A DNA stretch of 64,000 bases from Actinomycetota bacterium (lineage in GTDB: Bacteria > Actinomycetota > Actinomycetes > Propionibacteriales > Propionibacteriaceae): NCBI GenBank assembly GCA_020161755.1, contig JAIUOS010000005.1:1-64000 (forward strand), given 5' to 3'. The position numbers and the translations under genes were made by a program. The stretch's first letter is position 1; every line of letters starts with the position of its first letter. The notes under the pieces are model-generated. The model did not search any database and was not told where the DNA came from. It saw only the letters and a program-made list of their open reading frames with translations. Shown here one piece after another: positions 41,401 through 50,280 of the stretch.

Positions 41401-42151
41401 CGGGCACGTCGGTCTGGTCGCCGAACACCTGGGGCGAGGCCACCGGCAGGTCGGCGTACCAGTCGTAGAACGACGTCATCGCGCCGCCGATGAGGTGGTT
41501 GAACCGGGTGCCGACAGCGTGCGAGACCATCGACATCGCCGGGATCGGGGAGAACGAGACGCAGCGGTCGGGGCCGTAGGTCTTGATCGTGTTCACATAC
41601 GACGCGGCCGCGATCTCGAGCGCCTCGTTCCAGGAGATGCGCACCAGGCCGCCCTTGCCGCGCGCCGACTGGTAGCGCTTGCGGGTCTCGGGGTTGGTGG
41701 AGATCTCGGCGAATGCGGCCACCGGGTCGCCGAGCCGGGCCTTCGCCTCGCGGTAGGCCTCGATCAGCACGCCGCGTCCGTACGGGTAGCGGACGCGGGT
41801 CGGCGAGTAGGTGTACCAGGAGAACGCGGCGCCGCGCGGGCAGCCGCGGGGTTCGTACTCGGGACGGTCGGGGCCGGTGGTGGGGTAGTCGGTCTGCTGG
41901 GACTCCCAGGTGATGATGCCGTCCTTGACGTACACCTTCCACGAGCACGAGCCCGTGCAGTTCACCCCGTGCGTGGAGCGAACGACCTTGTCATGGCTCC
42001 ATCGGTCGCGGTAGAAGACGTCTCCGGCGCGTCCGCCCTCACGGAAGACGACGCGGCCGTCGGGGGTCTCCTCCCACTTTGTGAAGTACTTCCCGAGCTT
42101 CAACAAGGCGTCGGTTGCCGGCCCGTCCAGGCGCGCTCGCTCGGTGGTCAT
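38441..42151 (-). CDS. narG: Respiratory nitrate reductase alpha subunit, bis-MGD catalytic protein
   Basis: A 1,236-residue molybdoenzyme that reduces nitrate to nitrite in anaerobic respiration. The FS0 [4Fe-4S] ligands are His61, Cys65, Cys69 (HGVNCTGSCSWK) and Cys104 (PRGCPRGAA), the exact His-Cys3 pattern of NarG. MTSFYDWYADLPVASP (near 230) includes the Asp that coordinates Mo. No twin-arginine signal is present, so it faces the cytoplasm. It is the first gene of narGHJI-narK-narK, all coupled by 1-4 bp overlaps or short gaps. The ATG at 42151 is well supported by its length match. Its upstream region is now the island boundary, so part of the original promoter may be missing. Confidence 0.98.
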   Translation of the reverse strand: MTTERARLDGPATDALLKLGKYFTKWEETPDGRVVFREGGRAGDVFYRDRWSHDKVVRSTHGVNCTGSCSWKVYVKDGIITWESQQTDYPTTGPDRPEYEPRGCPRGAAFSWYTYSPTRVRYPYGRGVLIEAYREAKARLGDPVAAFAEISTNPETRKRYQSARGKGGLVRISWNEALEIAAASYVNTIKTYGPDRCVSFSPIPAMSMVSHAVGTRFNHLIGGAMTSFYDWYADLPVASPQVFGDQTDVPESGDWWDSTYLMMWGSNVPVTRTPDAHWMAEVRYRGTKVITVSPDYADNVKFADEWLPAQAGTDAALAMAFGHVILKENYVERQVPFFTDYVRQYTDLPMLVTLVEHPDGHGLTASKFLTAADLPGEPGTDDAFKTVLWDAATGAPAVPNGTMGHRYNEAGKGTWNLELGDLDPALSLLDVAGAEPVEIALPCFEDPRGEGTVIRRGVPAVRVGEHLVTTVLDLMLAQYGVGRDGLPGTWASGYDDVDSPYTPAWQAEITSVPAEACIRIAREFAKNSEESQGRSMIIIGAGICHWFHADVTYRAIMALLMLTGCIGRNGGGWAHYVGQEKCRPMTGWFNLANALDWSRPPRTMIGTGYWYMHTDQWRTDGYSSDQVLSPLSTGSLDGLHTADAMALSHRLGWMPFYPQFDRNPLDLADEAKAAVDAGEAPSVGEWVAAQLKAGTLTTALEDIDAPQNWPRTMVVWRSNLFGSSAKGNEYFLKHLLGTGSNLMPNDHASEARPKVVNFREEAPEGKLDLLISADFRMTSTTLLSDLVFPAATWYEKYDLSSTDMHPFVHAFTPAIDPPWEAKSDFEFFTLLARAISTLAKGRLDTRSDLVAVPMQHDTPGQISQPGGHVYDWRGTNLPAVPGKNLPQLMVVERDYTAIADKLATVGPLADRLGFTVKNITYDMKEPVERLAKLHGVMPSGAGAGRPAIDTDSRFAEAILTCSGTTNGALATQGFHDLEAKTGRKLADLAEGQEERQITFAQTQASPQPVITSPEWSGSETGGRRYAAFTINTERLKPWHTLSGRMHFFLDHDWIIDAGEQLPTFRPPLDMTRAFGEPELGPTGEKAITVRYLTVHNKWSIHSEYQDNLFMLSLGRGGPQAWLSVADAASIGVADNDWIELTNANGVFVARAVVTHKLPDGICYVQHAQERTIDVPKSEATGKRGGIHNSVTRILVKPTHLIGAYAQLAYAFNYLGPTGVQRDIVSTVRRRSQEVQY

Positions 42152-42386
42152 GGCTCATGCTAACCAGCAATCCGGACTTGATACGAAGTTCTCGGTAAAA
42201 AACCGGGACGGCCTTGCGCGGTCGCCCCGACAGCTGTTACCAGCCGCCTGCGAACGGGGGCAGGACCGCCACCTGGCCACCCAGCCCAGCTGCCGACAGG
42301 AACCGGCGCGTCCTTGAGGCGGCGGATCTTGCATTCGCTGTGATTAGTCGTCTGCCTCCTCGTCGAACGGGCAGTCAGGGGGCTCA
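42152..42386. other. narG upstream region, island border
   Basis: The 235 bp between narG and the ISL3 remnant contain the narG 5' region and the left copy of the 26-bp moaD repeat (42241-42266). I see no convincing FNR or NarL site. TTGATAC at about 42179 is a lone half-site-like word on the plus strand. Confidence 0.4.
42241..42266 (+). repeat. Left copy of a 26-bp direct repeat = 3' end of moaD
   Basis: The 26 bases starting CAGCCGCCTGCGAACGGGGG are identical to 50765-50790, the last codons of the intact moaD on the minus strand. Read on the minus strand, the left copy encodes VAVLPPFAGG followed by Trp-stop, so the functional Gly-Gly end would be spoiled. It is a fragment: no moaD-like sequence is seen further upstream of these codons. 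Confidence 0.9.
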
Positions 42387-42521
42387 TCAATCACGGGTGT
42401 AGTCGGGTTCTGAACTGAGTCCGCCGGTCTCGAGCAGGGATCTGGCGATGTAGTTGGTGAGGGTGCGGAAGCCGAGGGCGGAGCCTCGGAGGTGTTCGGG
42501 TCGGCCGTTGATCGCTTCGGG
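42387..42521 (-). pseudogene. ISL3-family transposase remnant, C-terminal ~45 codons
   Basis: The minus-strand frame EAINGRPEHLRGSALGFRTL, then TNYIARSLLETGG, reproduces the end of ISL3-type transposases (normally ...GPTEAINGRLEHLRG...), with a stop at 42387. Upstream of EAINGR the similarity ends abruptly, so the rest (about 400 codons) is gone. It sits at the left border of the low-G+C island, overlapping the region just before the rhs gene. Recognition is by motif memory, strong for this piece. Confidence 0.75.
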
Positions 42522-42657
42522 GCTCGCCCGGCGACGAACTCCTGGGAACGCAGCGCACGGAGCCTGTGGGTCTGTTATGAATAGGCAGTCTTGCTCACCC
42601 CCGGGCGTCGCGCTGCATCTGTCGTGTCGCTGCCCTCTGCATGAAGGACGGATCTTG

Positions 42658-45600
42658 ATGTTGCGTCTGCCGATCACCCAGCCTGGTGTTGTGGTTCCGC
42701 GGTGGCTGGCCGGGGTGTTGTCGATCGCGCTGTGCTTTTCGACCGAGATGCCGATGGCTCGTGCGGAATCACCGTCGCCGTCGCCGACCCCGGGTGAGAC
42801 ACAGGCCGCCCAGGCCGCCGCGGCCGATTCCGACGGTGATGGGACGCCGGACCGGCCGGATCTGGTGTCGGCTGGCGTGACCGCGCGGGTGCTGGGTGTG
42901 GCGGTGGAGGACTTGTCGCAGCGCAGCGAGCGGGTGCGGGTGCTGGTGAACCCGGACGGCACGCTGGAGCAGGAGTCGCATGCCGCGCCGGTGTGGGTGA
43001 AGGACGCCGACGGGAAGTGGGTCGATGTCGACTACACGCTGGTCGCACGCGACGGTGGCGGGTTCGCGCCGAAGGCGTCGCCATCCTCGGTTCTGATCGA
43101 TGGGGGCGGGGCGAAGGAGTTCGCCCGGTTGGATCTTCCGGGCGGGGGTTCGACGGTGTGGTCGTGGCCGGAGGACCTGCCCACGCCGGCAGTGGAGGGT
43201 CCGACCGCCACGTATGCGGTGGTTGATGGGGTGGATCTGTTGGTGACCGCGACCCCGATGGGGGTGTCGACCCGGATCCGGATCAACACCGCGGAAGCGG
43301 TCGTGCCGGAGTTCACGGTGAAGGTCCGGACCACGGGTGTCGATCTATCGCAGTCCGGTGATGGCCAGTTGGTGTTCAGCGACGGCGACGACACCGCTGG
43401 CCACACGGCGTCGCTACTGGCGTGGGATGGGCGGCGGGACAAGTTCGGTGACCCGCTGGAAGTGGTGCCGGTGGAGGCGACGCTGGGGGAGACCGCGACC
43501 AGGGGTTCCAGGACCGACCAGGATCTGACGTTGACGACGCCGACTGAGTTGGTGGATGACCCGGATGTGGTGTACCCGATCGTGGTGGATCCGGAGTTGT
43601 CGCCGTTGTCGCCGTCGCAGGACACGTGGGTGCGCAAGGACACCACAACGATCGAGAATGGCTATCGGTTGATGACCGGCAGGCTGGATGGCAGCCCGAA
43701 CGACAATCCGACGATCAGCTACCTGCAGTGGCCCAACGGTGAGATCTCCGGCCGGAAGATCTTGAGCGGCAAGCTGTACCTGCTCCAGTACGCCGCCGGG
43801 TCGTGCGGGTCGCGGACGATGAACATCCATCCGTTGGGTGGGGCGTGGAGTGATCTGACCACGAAGTACACCGACAAGCCGATCGCCATGACCAGCACAG
43901 GTACCTCGTCGACGTTGACGAAGAACCTGGGCGGGGACGGGTGCAGTGCCCCGAACGGGTTCGTGTCTGCCGACATCACCAAGATGGTGCAGGCCTGGGC
44001 CGACGGCCCGACGAATGGCGGGTTCACGAACTACGGCATCCAGCTGAACACGCCGTCCGGCAACGCCTCGGATGTTACGTATGAGCGGCGGTTCTGCTCG
44101 GTGAACCCGGACCCCTCACACACCAGCTGCAAGACGAGCAGTGAGGCGCCGTATCTGAAGTTGGTCTATAACAGTGCACCCTTGCAGGCCGGGTGGGTGT
44201 CGATGGATGCTTCCCGTACCTTCGACGGCAAGTTGTGGACCTCCACTGCCACGCCGACCTTGTCGACGTCCGCGACGGACGCCGAAGCTTCGAAGGTGAA
44301 CTACAGCATCGAGGTGCGCACCTCCACCGACGCCACCGATATTGCCGCCTCCTGTATCACCGGCCAGGTCGCAGCCGGATCGACCGCGAGCTGCAAGCCC
44401 GCAACCGCTCTGACAGATGGCCACTCGTATGTGGTCCGCGCGCGGGCGACCGACGAGCACGGACTGGCCGGGGATTGGTCTGAGTGGCGCAGCTTCGGCG
44501 TGGACACCACTGCGCCATCCACCCCGTTCATCAGCTGCGACGGCTACGGTTCCGATACTTGGCTGACCAGCCGCATCTCTAGCACGACCACCTGCGCGTT
44601 CACCTCCTCCGGCGTGGCGGACTTTGAATGGCGCCGCACTCAGGCCGGGACGGTTGAGGATCAGCCCGCCGTGGTCGCCTCGGGCGGGGCGGGCACAACT
44701 GCAGCGATACCGGTTCCCGAGGCTGGTGTTGTGAAGATCGAGGCCAGGGCCAGGAACAAGTCCGGGATCGCCAGCGCGTGGAAGACGCTCACTTTCGGGA
44801 TTGGCTCCGCAGCGATCACGCAACCGATGCTGGATGACCGTTCCACCTCTACCTTTCCGGTTCAGGCGCTTGCAGGGGAGGGCGCGACGTCGGCACGTGT
44901 TCAGTGGCGATACGCACCCGACACCGAGGGGGACACCACCAACGGCTGGAACGAAGCCACAAAGTTGCAGTTGAAGTCCACCGGAGCCACCTGGACCGGC
45001 ACCCTTGCCAGCACAACGCCTTTCTCCCAGATCCCGCTTCTGACCTGGACCCCGTCGAAAGAGCTGGGAATCAGTGTCCCCTCCACGGTCCAGCTGCGCG
45101 TCGTGTTCGCCTATCCGGGCGGGGTGGAGATGCCGTCCCCGCTGCAGCGCGTCCTGCTGATCCCTCACGCCTTCGGCGGCTCATACCCGACCAAGGAGGT
45201 CGGCCCGGGCGCCATATCGCTTTTCACTGGCGAGTACCAACTGTCTGAGACCGACGTTTCCGTGCCCGGCGCTGGCGGGAATTTGACCTTAGGTCGCACG
45301 CACGGAACCCTAACTGGCGACCTGGCAGGACCGGCCGGGGTGTTCGGTCCCGGCTGGACTGCGGACTTTTCAGGTGAGGGCACCGGTGCCGCCGGATATG
45401 TCGTTACAGACAACACCGCCATCGACGGTACCATCATCCTCACCTCACCGGCAGGTGACTCCGATGTCTACGCCCACTCGACCGGCACGAAGGGCAGCCT
45501 GAAGGTCGGCGCTTATGAGGGTGTCGGTGAGACCAGCCTAAACCTCGCCAGGCTCAACCTCGCGACTGGTGGCGGGACGGGGATAAGCCACACGCTCACA

Positions 45601-48600
45601 CTCACCGAGCTAGACGGCACGATCACTCAGTTCCAGCGCACCACCGCCGGAGTCTGGAGTACACACAAGACTGTCGAACCTGAAGACAACTCAACGGTGC
45701 AGTTCGTCCGTGACAGCAACGGACTCATCACCTGGATCCTTGCCCCCGCTCCGGCGGGTGTGACCTGCTCCGCGACCACGCAGACCAAGGGGTGCCGCGC
45801 CCTGAAGTTCAGCTACACCACGATCAACGGCGGAGCGCGGCTCACCAAGGTGCAATACGTGGCGTGGGATCCCAAGCCCGGCACCGACGGCACACCGACG
45901 GCGGCCGCCGCTATGACCAGCATCGACGTGGCGGGGTACGCCTACGACAGCGCCGGCCGGCTCATTGAAACCTGGCAGCCGAACGTCTCGGGCGACAGTG
46001 GAACCGGCCACAAGACACTCTACGAGTACACGACCATCAACTCAAAGACCGCCATCACCAAACAGAGGGACCCGGGCCTGGTGCCATGGCGCTTCGATTA
46101 CGACAGCGAGGGTCGGCTCGCCCACGTCAAACGGGCCCTCGACCCGGCAGTCGGCACGGGCGACGCCACTTGGACCATCGCATACGACACACCGCTCGTC
46201 GGTGGGGGCCTTCCCGATCTCACCGCGAACTCGATTGCGGCTTGGGGGCAGTTGGCGGCGGATGCGCCCGCTGGCGCCGCCGCCGTCTTCGAGCCGGACC
46301 ATGTTCCAGGGCTCGCTCCGACGAGCACCGACTGGCCTTACGCAACCATCAGCTACTACAACCAAGCGGGCCGCACCACCAACACGGCTGTCTTCGGCGC
46401 CGGGCACTGGCTGATCGACTCGATTCGGTACGACGCACAAGGCAACGCCACCTGGAGCCTGTCCGCGGCGGGTCGGGACCAAGCGCTCGCCGAGCCAGAT
46501 CCGGCTACCGCAGCCGACAAGTACGCGATACTCAGCGTGTACAACGCTGCCGGGACTCGAGTGGAAGAGACCTACACCCCAATGCGCGAAGTTGTGCTCA
46601 GTAACGGTCACACGGTGTTCGCCCGGACAGTCGTCACGACCGGGTACGATGACGAGGCCGACTCCAGCTTGATGCCGGGACGACCCACCAGTGGCGTGCC
46701 CGAGGGCGGCTATCAGCTTGCCATTGAGCAACGCGCAGCCGTGACCGACAGAATCCTGCCGAATGCTGAAGGCAACACGTGGGACACCCGCAAGGTCAGG
46801 TACCGGTACGACCCCGTCAGCAGCGGGGACACCTCGGGCTGGCTCTTGAGGGTCCCGACCCGCACGCTCACCCAAGACGGCGACGGTTGGGCGACTGCCT
46901 TGACTCGATATGACGAGACGGGGCGCGTGGTCGAGACCCGCACCACCGGGGGTACAGCCATCACGGACGGTTCTTCGAGCGACACCTACTCCACAAGAAC
47001 TATCTACTACACCGCCGATAACTCCGCGCCGGAAAGCTCCTGCCGATCCAAGCCGGAGTGGGAAGCCAACCCCTGCATCACAAGGTCAGCAGGTGACCCT
47101 TCCTCGGGTGCCCCGATCCCGCGCAAGACCACACTCGGATACAGCGTGCTCGGTGCCGTCACCCGAACTGAGGAGACCGCATCCACCAGTACGCGCGTCG
47201 TCGTCACGGCCTACGACTACAAGAGCAGGCCGACCGCGAGCAGCACGACTCTTGCTGGGGCAGTTACGATCAGCGGCACGACGGGCTATGACGCCACCAC
47301 AGGCACGATCACCTCCACCACGCGGGCAGGCTTGACTGAGACGCTTACGTACGACTCTTGGGGTCGTCAGCTGACGCGTGCAGATGGCACCGGGAACCTT
47401 GCAGCCACCACCTACGACGTCGCTGGAAGAACTAGTACGTTCAACGACGGCAAGGGCACCTACACCTACACATGGGACGGCACCGACAACCAAGGCAAAG
47501 CGGAACACCGTGGACTCGCCACTCGAATCGACCTTGGCTATGCCAGCGGAGATGCCGACCAGGTGACGGGCAGCTACGACGCCGCCGGCAGCATCACCAA
47601 GGAAACCCTGCCGGGCGGCTACGTCAAGGCGTGGACGTACAACACCGTCGGGCAAGCGACGGCCTTGAGCTACACGCAAGCCATTGGCGATGTTCCCGTT
47701 CCGATTCTCGGCTTCACTCAGACGTACGACCACTACGGGCGCGTCGTCACGGCCACAGGGCCCGCTGGAAGCCAGCGTTACAGCTACGACGATAGGGCGA
47801 GGCTCACTCGAGTCGAGGACACCACTAGCGAAGGGTGTACCACTCGCTCATACACGTTTGCAGGTGACAGCAATCGCACGAGCCTCACCAGCTATTCACC
47901 CGGCAGCGCCGGTGCTTGCCAGACATCTGTCCCGGCAGCCGCTGCAAGCTACACCTACGATGAGGCCGACCGAATCACCACGCCCGGCTACACCTACGAT
48001 CAGCTCGGCCGGACACTTACGGTTCCGAAGGTCCACACCAATCAAGCCGAAGACGCGTTGGCCAGCGCCTTGACTGTCAGTTATGCCGCCAATGACATGG
48101 TCGCCTCGATCCAGCAGACGATCCGCAAGCCGGGTACAGGTGATGTCCAGGTTCGCAAACAGACGTTTGGTCTTGATGGCGCCGACCGCATCTCGGTAAC
48201 CAAGACCTTTGCGGATAACGTTCAACTGGCCGAGGCTCTCAACCATTACGACAGCGAAAGCGATAGCCCGGCCTGGACCCAAACGAAGACCCGGGCCGAT
48301 GCGAACGACGCCTGGACCACTACCTGGAACCGATACCTAAGCGACCTAAGCGGCAGCCTCGCAATCGACGTCAACGACGCCGGCGCAGCCACCGTCCAAC
48401 TCGCCAACCTGCACGGGGACGTTGTCGGCACGGCCATACTGGGCCTTGCGGGGATTAGCAGTTACGTCGAAGCCGACGAATTCGGGGCGCCCAAAGCCGG
48501 GGGCGCAGGTCGGTACAGCTGGCTCGGCACCCAGCAAAGAGATACTGAAGTCATCGGGGGCCTTATCCTAATGGGAGCGAGGCTTTACGTTCCCGTCACG

Positions 48601-49176
48601 GGCCGGTTCCTGTCAATCGACGCCGCCGATGGCGCAAACGCGAACCGGTACACCTATCCGGTTGACCCAATTAACCAGATGGACACGAGTGGGCGTAATC
48701 CACTCGTAGTTGCGCTCGGTATTGGCGCCGGCGAGTTGGCCTTGATCACTGCAATCTCGATTGTTGTGGGTGTGGGAAGTGTGGCCGCTGCTTTCCTGCT
48801 CCACCGCCTCCTCGCTATAGGCAAAGATATGTTGTGGCGCCTCGCTACGAACACCTGGCTCACGCAGGCCGTTGTGAAGGTAGCCTACACAACCTATAGG
48901 TGGAATTACACGTATCGAGGCTATGAGGTCCTATATCAAGACCATGGCAAATGGAAGACTTGGAAGTACGGGATTACCTCCGTGGCCGGAAACAGTCGAC
49001 CGCTAAAGGGTGTCGCAAAGTGTCAAGCATCGGGCTACGCATGTAAGTTCAAGTGGCGGGCGAATTATCTCCCAGGGTACTGGACAGCGCGACAGTGGGA
49101 GTATGCCATGATCGCCGCCTATGCTGTTCGGCACTGGGGTCGTTGTCCGCCTGGGCAATGGTTGAGCTGCAAGTAG
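42658..49176 (+). CDS. Secreted RHS/YD-repeat polymorphic toxin with C-terminal nuclease-like tip
   Basis: A 2,172-residue exported protein. Order: signal peptide (1-38, LAGVLSIALCFSTEMPMARA), a YPIVVDP/DNRLRE-type region (about 300-520), fibronectin-like linkers, the YD-repeat shell (about 830-1930), and the RHS core end GARLYVPVTGRFLSIDAADG followed by YTYPVDPINQMDTSGRNP (to about 2014). After this comes a unique tip of about 160 residues: a hydrophobic helix pair and a basic domain with Gly2088-Tyr2089, Tyr2104-Gly2105, Arg2114 and Glu2148 spaced as in GIY-YIG nucleases. This is the plan of toxins delivered to rivals. ATG 42658 with AAGGACGG is chosen; the longer frame to 42454 overlaps transposase debris. 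Codon and base composition drift toward A/T, most in the tip. It likely kills by cutting nucleic acid; inference. Confidence 0.9.
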   Translation: MLRLPITQPGVVVPRWLAGVLSIALCFSTEMPMARAESPSPSPTPGETQAAQAAAADSDGDGTPDRPDLVSAGVTARVLGVAVEDLSQRSERVRVLVNPDGTLEQESHAAPVWVKDADGKWVDVDYTLVARDGGGFAPKASPSSVLIDGGGAKEFARLDLPGGGSTVWSWPEDLPTPAVEGPTATYAVVDGVDLLVTATPMGVSTRIRINTAEAVVPEFTVKVRTTGVDLSQSGDGQLVFSDGDDTAGHTASLLAWDGRRDKFGDPLEVVPVEATLGETATRGSRTDQDLTLTTPTELVDDPDVVYPIVVDPELSPLSPSQDTWVRKDTTTIENGYRLMTGRLDGSPNDNPTISYLQWPNGEISGRKILSGKLYLLQYAAGSCGSRTMNIHPLGGAWSDLTTKYTDKPIAMTSTGTSSTLTKNLGGDGCSAPNGFVSADITKMVQAWADGPTNGGFTNYGIQLNTPSGNASDVTYERRFCSVNPDPSHTSCKTSSEAPYLKLVYNSAPLQAGWVSMDASRTFDGKLWTSTATPTLSTSATDAEASKVNYSIEVRTSTDATDIAASCITGQVAAGSTASCKPATALTDGHSYVVRARATDEHGLAGDWSEWRSFGVDTTAPSTPFISCDGYGSDTWLTSRISSTTTCAFTSSGVADFEWRRTQAGTVEDQPAVVASGGAGTTAAIPVPEAGVVKIEARARNKSGIASAWKTLTFGIGSAAITQPMLDDRSTSTFPVQALAGEGATSARVQWRYAPDTEGDTTNGWNEATKLQLKSTGATWTGTLASTTPFSQIPLLTWTPSKELGISVPSTVQLRVVFAYPGGVEMPSPLQRVLLIPHAFGGSYPTKEVGPGAISLFTGEYQLSETDVSVPGAGGNLTLGRTHGTLTGDLAGPAGVFGPGWTADFSGEGTGAAGYVVTDNTAIDGTIILTSPAGDSDVYAHSTGTKGSLKVGAYEGVGETSLNLARLNLATGGGTGISHTLTLTELDGTITQFQRTTAGVWSTHKTVEPEDNSTVQFVRDSNGLITWILAPAPAGVTCSATTQTKGCRALKFSYTTINGGARLTKVQYVAWDPKPGTDGTPTAAAAMTSIDVAGYAYDSAGRLIETWQPNVSGDSGTGHKTLYEYTTINSKTAITKQRDPGLVPWRFDYDSEGRLAHVKRALDPAVGTGDATWTIAYDTPLVGGGLPDLTANSIAAWGQLAADAPAGAAAVFEPDHVPGLAPTSTDWPYATISYYNQAGRTTNTAVFGAGHWLIDSIRYDAQGNATWSLSAAGRDQALAEPDPATAADKYAILSVYNAAGTRVEETYTPMREVVLSNGHTVFARTVVTTGYDDEADSSLMPGRPTSGVPEGGYQLAIEQRAAVTDRILPNAEGNTWDTRKVRYRYDPVSSGDTSGWLLRVPTRTLTQDGDGWATALTRYDETGRVVETRTTGGTAITDGSSSDTYSTRTIYYTADNSAPESSCRSKPEWEANPCITRSAGDPSSGAPIPRKTTLGYSVLGAVTRTEETASTSTRVVVTAYDYKSRPTASSTTLAGAVTISGTTGYDATTGTITSTTRAGLTETLTYDSWGRQLTRADGTGNLAATTYDVAGRTSTFNDGKGTYTYTWDGTDNQGKAEHRGLATRIDLGYASGDADQVTGSYDAAGSITKETLPGGYVKAWTYNTVGQATALSYTQAIGDVPVPILGFTQTYDHYGRVVTATGPAGSQRYSYDDRARLTRVEDTTSEGCTTRSYTFAGDSNRTSLTSYSPGSAGACQTSVPAAAASYTYDEADRITTPGYTYDQLGRTLTVPKVHTNQAEDALASALTVSYAANDMVASIQQTIRKPGTGDVQVRKQTFGLDGADRISVTKTFADNVQLAEALNHYDSESDSPAWTQTKTRADANDAWTTTWNRYLSDLSGSLAIDVNDAGAATVQLANLHGDVVGTAILGLAGISSYVEADEFGAPKAGGAGRYSWLGTQQRDTEVIGGLILMGARLYVPVTGRFLSIDAADGANANRYTYPVDPINQMDTSGRNPLVVALGIGAGELALITAISIVVGVGSVAAAFLLHRLLAIGKDMLWRLATNTWLTQAVVKVAYTTYRWNYTYRGYEVLYQDHGKWKTWKYGITSVAGNSRPLKGVAKCQASGYACKFKWRANYLPGYWTARQWEYAMIAAYAVRHWGRCPPGQWLSCK

Positions 49177-50280
49177 GTGGGGATGATTAGGCTTTGGACG
49201 GCTGAGGTTTTCCCACCGCTTCATTTCGATCCCGCGTCCAATCGGGCCCTTCCGGACCGCGCGGGCGACCGGCGCGCGAGCGCACGATTCGGCATCCACA
49301 GTAAAGTGCTCACGTCTATCGGACACGATCTGGACCAGTGCTATCGGAAAGCGGGTCTGGCAGGCGCTGAGTGCGTCGTGTACGCGTCCTTCGAGGAAGC
49401 CCCCCTTCCCTGGTTCGCCACTGGGTCCACCCCGGATGGCTGGGTCTCTTCAGCGACGATCGCAGTTCCTCGGCGAGTGGGCGAGGTCGAGAGCATCACA
49501 CAATTGAGCGCGATCTTGAGGCGTTTCGTCAGGTCGGCGCTCGAGGAGCTTCACCACGTTGATTTGGCCGCATTGCCACTGGACGCGGAGGTTCGTGTGC
49601 CCTTAGCTACGCTCCGGGCGCTCCCTGCATGCGGGCCCAAACGCGGCAAGTGGAGTCGGAACCCTGACGTGGACGCATTTGCGAAGGCGGCGCGTGTTAT
49701 CGCGGACTTGGCTGAGGAGTCTCTGCCCGAGCTGGGTTTGACGGGGTGGTGGCCCACGCTCGACGTGCTGCCTGTGATTACACGGCAGCCGGACACAACC
49801 CCGAGCCTGTCGGATGCTGCCAGGCTCTACTCGGTTCCTGTTGAGCCCGGGTTCCATAGTCTGGATCCGATGGTCCGGGGTGAGTTTGTGCTCGGTGCCT
49901 TCATGGACGGGCTGAAGGCAGTCGGGGCGGCACTGGGAGAGGATTGGGCGTGGGCAATCTCAAGAATGGCGGCCACCGTACGGAGGGCTGGTTTTGTCTG
50001 TTCCGCGATTTCGGAGCCCTTCCAATCGCCGGACGGTGCGACCTACTATGCCGAGTATCGGGCCGATCTGGACGGTCCGGCAGCTCGTCTGCACGCCCGG
50101 AAGGCGGATGTTGACCGTGCGGGCGAGTGGCATCGGGTCGGCTGCGGAGTCGCGCCGTTCCGATTTCTCACACCGCTGCAGGACATCCAGGCGACGGGGT
50201 CCAACGTGAGGTGGCGGCTCCCGGGATGGACGCGATGGTTGTCTGAAGACCCGCTGGCTTGGGCGCCTGCGGAGGTCTAG
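49177..50280 (+). CDS. Probable immunity protein for the Rhs toxin (family unknown)
   Basis: A 367-residue soluble protein that begins directly after the rhs stop (GTG 49177; ATG 49183 is an alternative), the position of the immunity gene in polymorphic-toxin loci. It has no signal peptide or TM helix, is rich in Trp/Leu, and contains no motif I recognise (start IRLWTAEVFPPLHFDPASNR; middle GLTGWWPTLDVLPVITRQPD). The base composition is lower in G+C than the chromosome, matching the tip. The last two codons and the stop lie inside the IS1380 remnant on the other strand (GAGGTCTAG there), so the natural C-terminus may have been replaced by insertion debris. Confidence 0.65.
   Translation: MGMIRLWTAEVFPPLHFDPASNRALPDRAGDRRASARFGIHSKVLTSIGHDLDQCYRKAGLAGAECVVYASFEEAPLPWFATGSTPDGWVSSATIAVPRRVGEVESITQLSAILRRFVRSALEELHHVDLAALPLDAEVRVPLATLRALPACGPKRGKWSRNPDVDAFAKAARVIADLAEESLPELGLTGWWPTLDVLPVITRQPDTTPSLSDAARLYSVPVEPGFHSLDPMVRGEFVLGAFMDGLKAVGAALGEDWAWAISRMAATVRRAGFVCSAISEPFQSPDGATYYAEYRADLDGPAARLHARKADVDRAGEWHRVGCGVAPFRFLTPLQDIQATGSNVRWRLPGWTRWLSEDPLAWAPAEV

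Noticed and set aside
38441-42163. A long plus-strand frame of 978 codons opposite narG
   Set aside because: It is antisense to an unmistakable narG, has His/Arg/Gly-rich low-quality composition, and arises from GC-rich codon shadow.
42152-42386. FNR or NarL sites upstream of narG
   Set aside because: TTGATAC has no matching half-site at the right distance, and no TACYYMT pair was seen.
42454-42657. Extended N-terminus of the Rhs protein
   Set aside because: The extra 68 codons lie antisense to the ISL3 remnant and would bury the signal peptide inside the protein.
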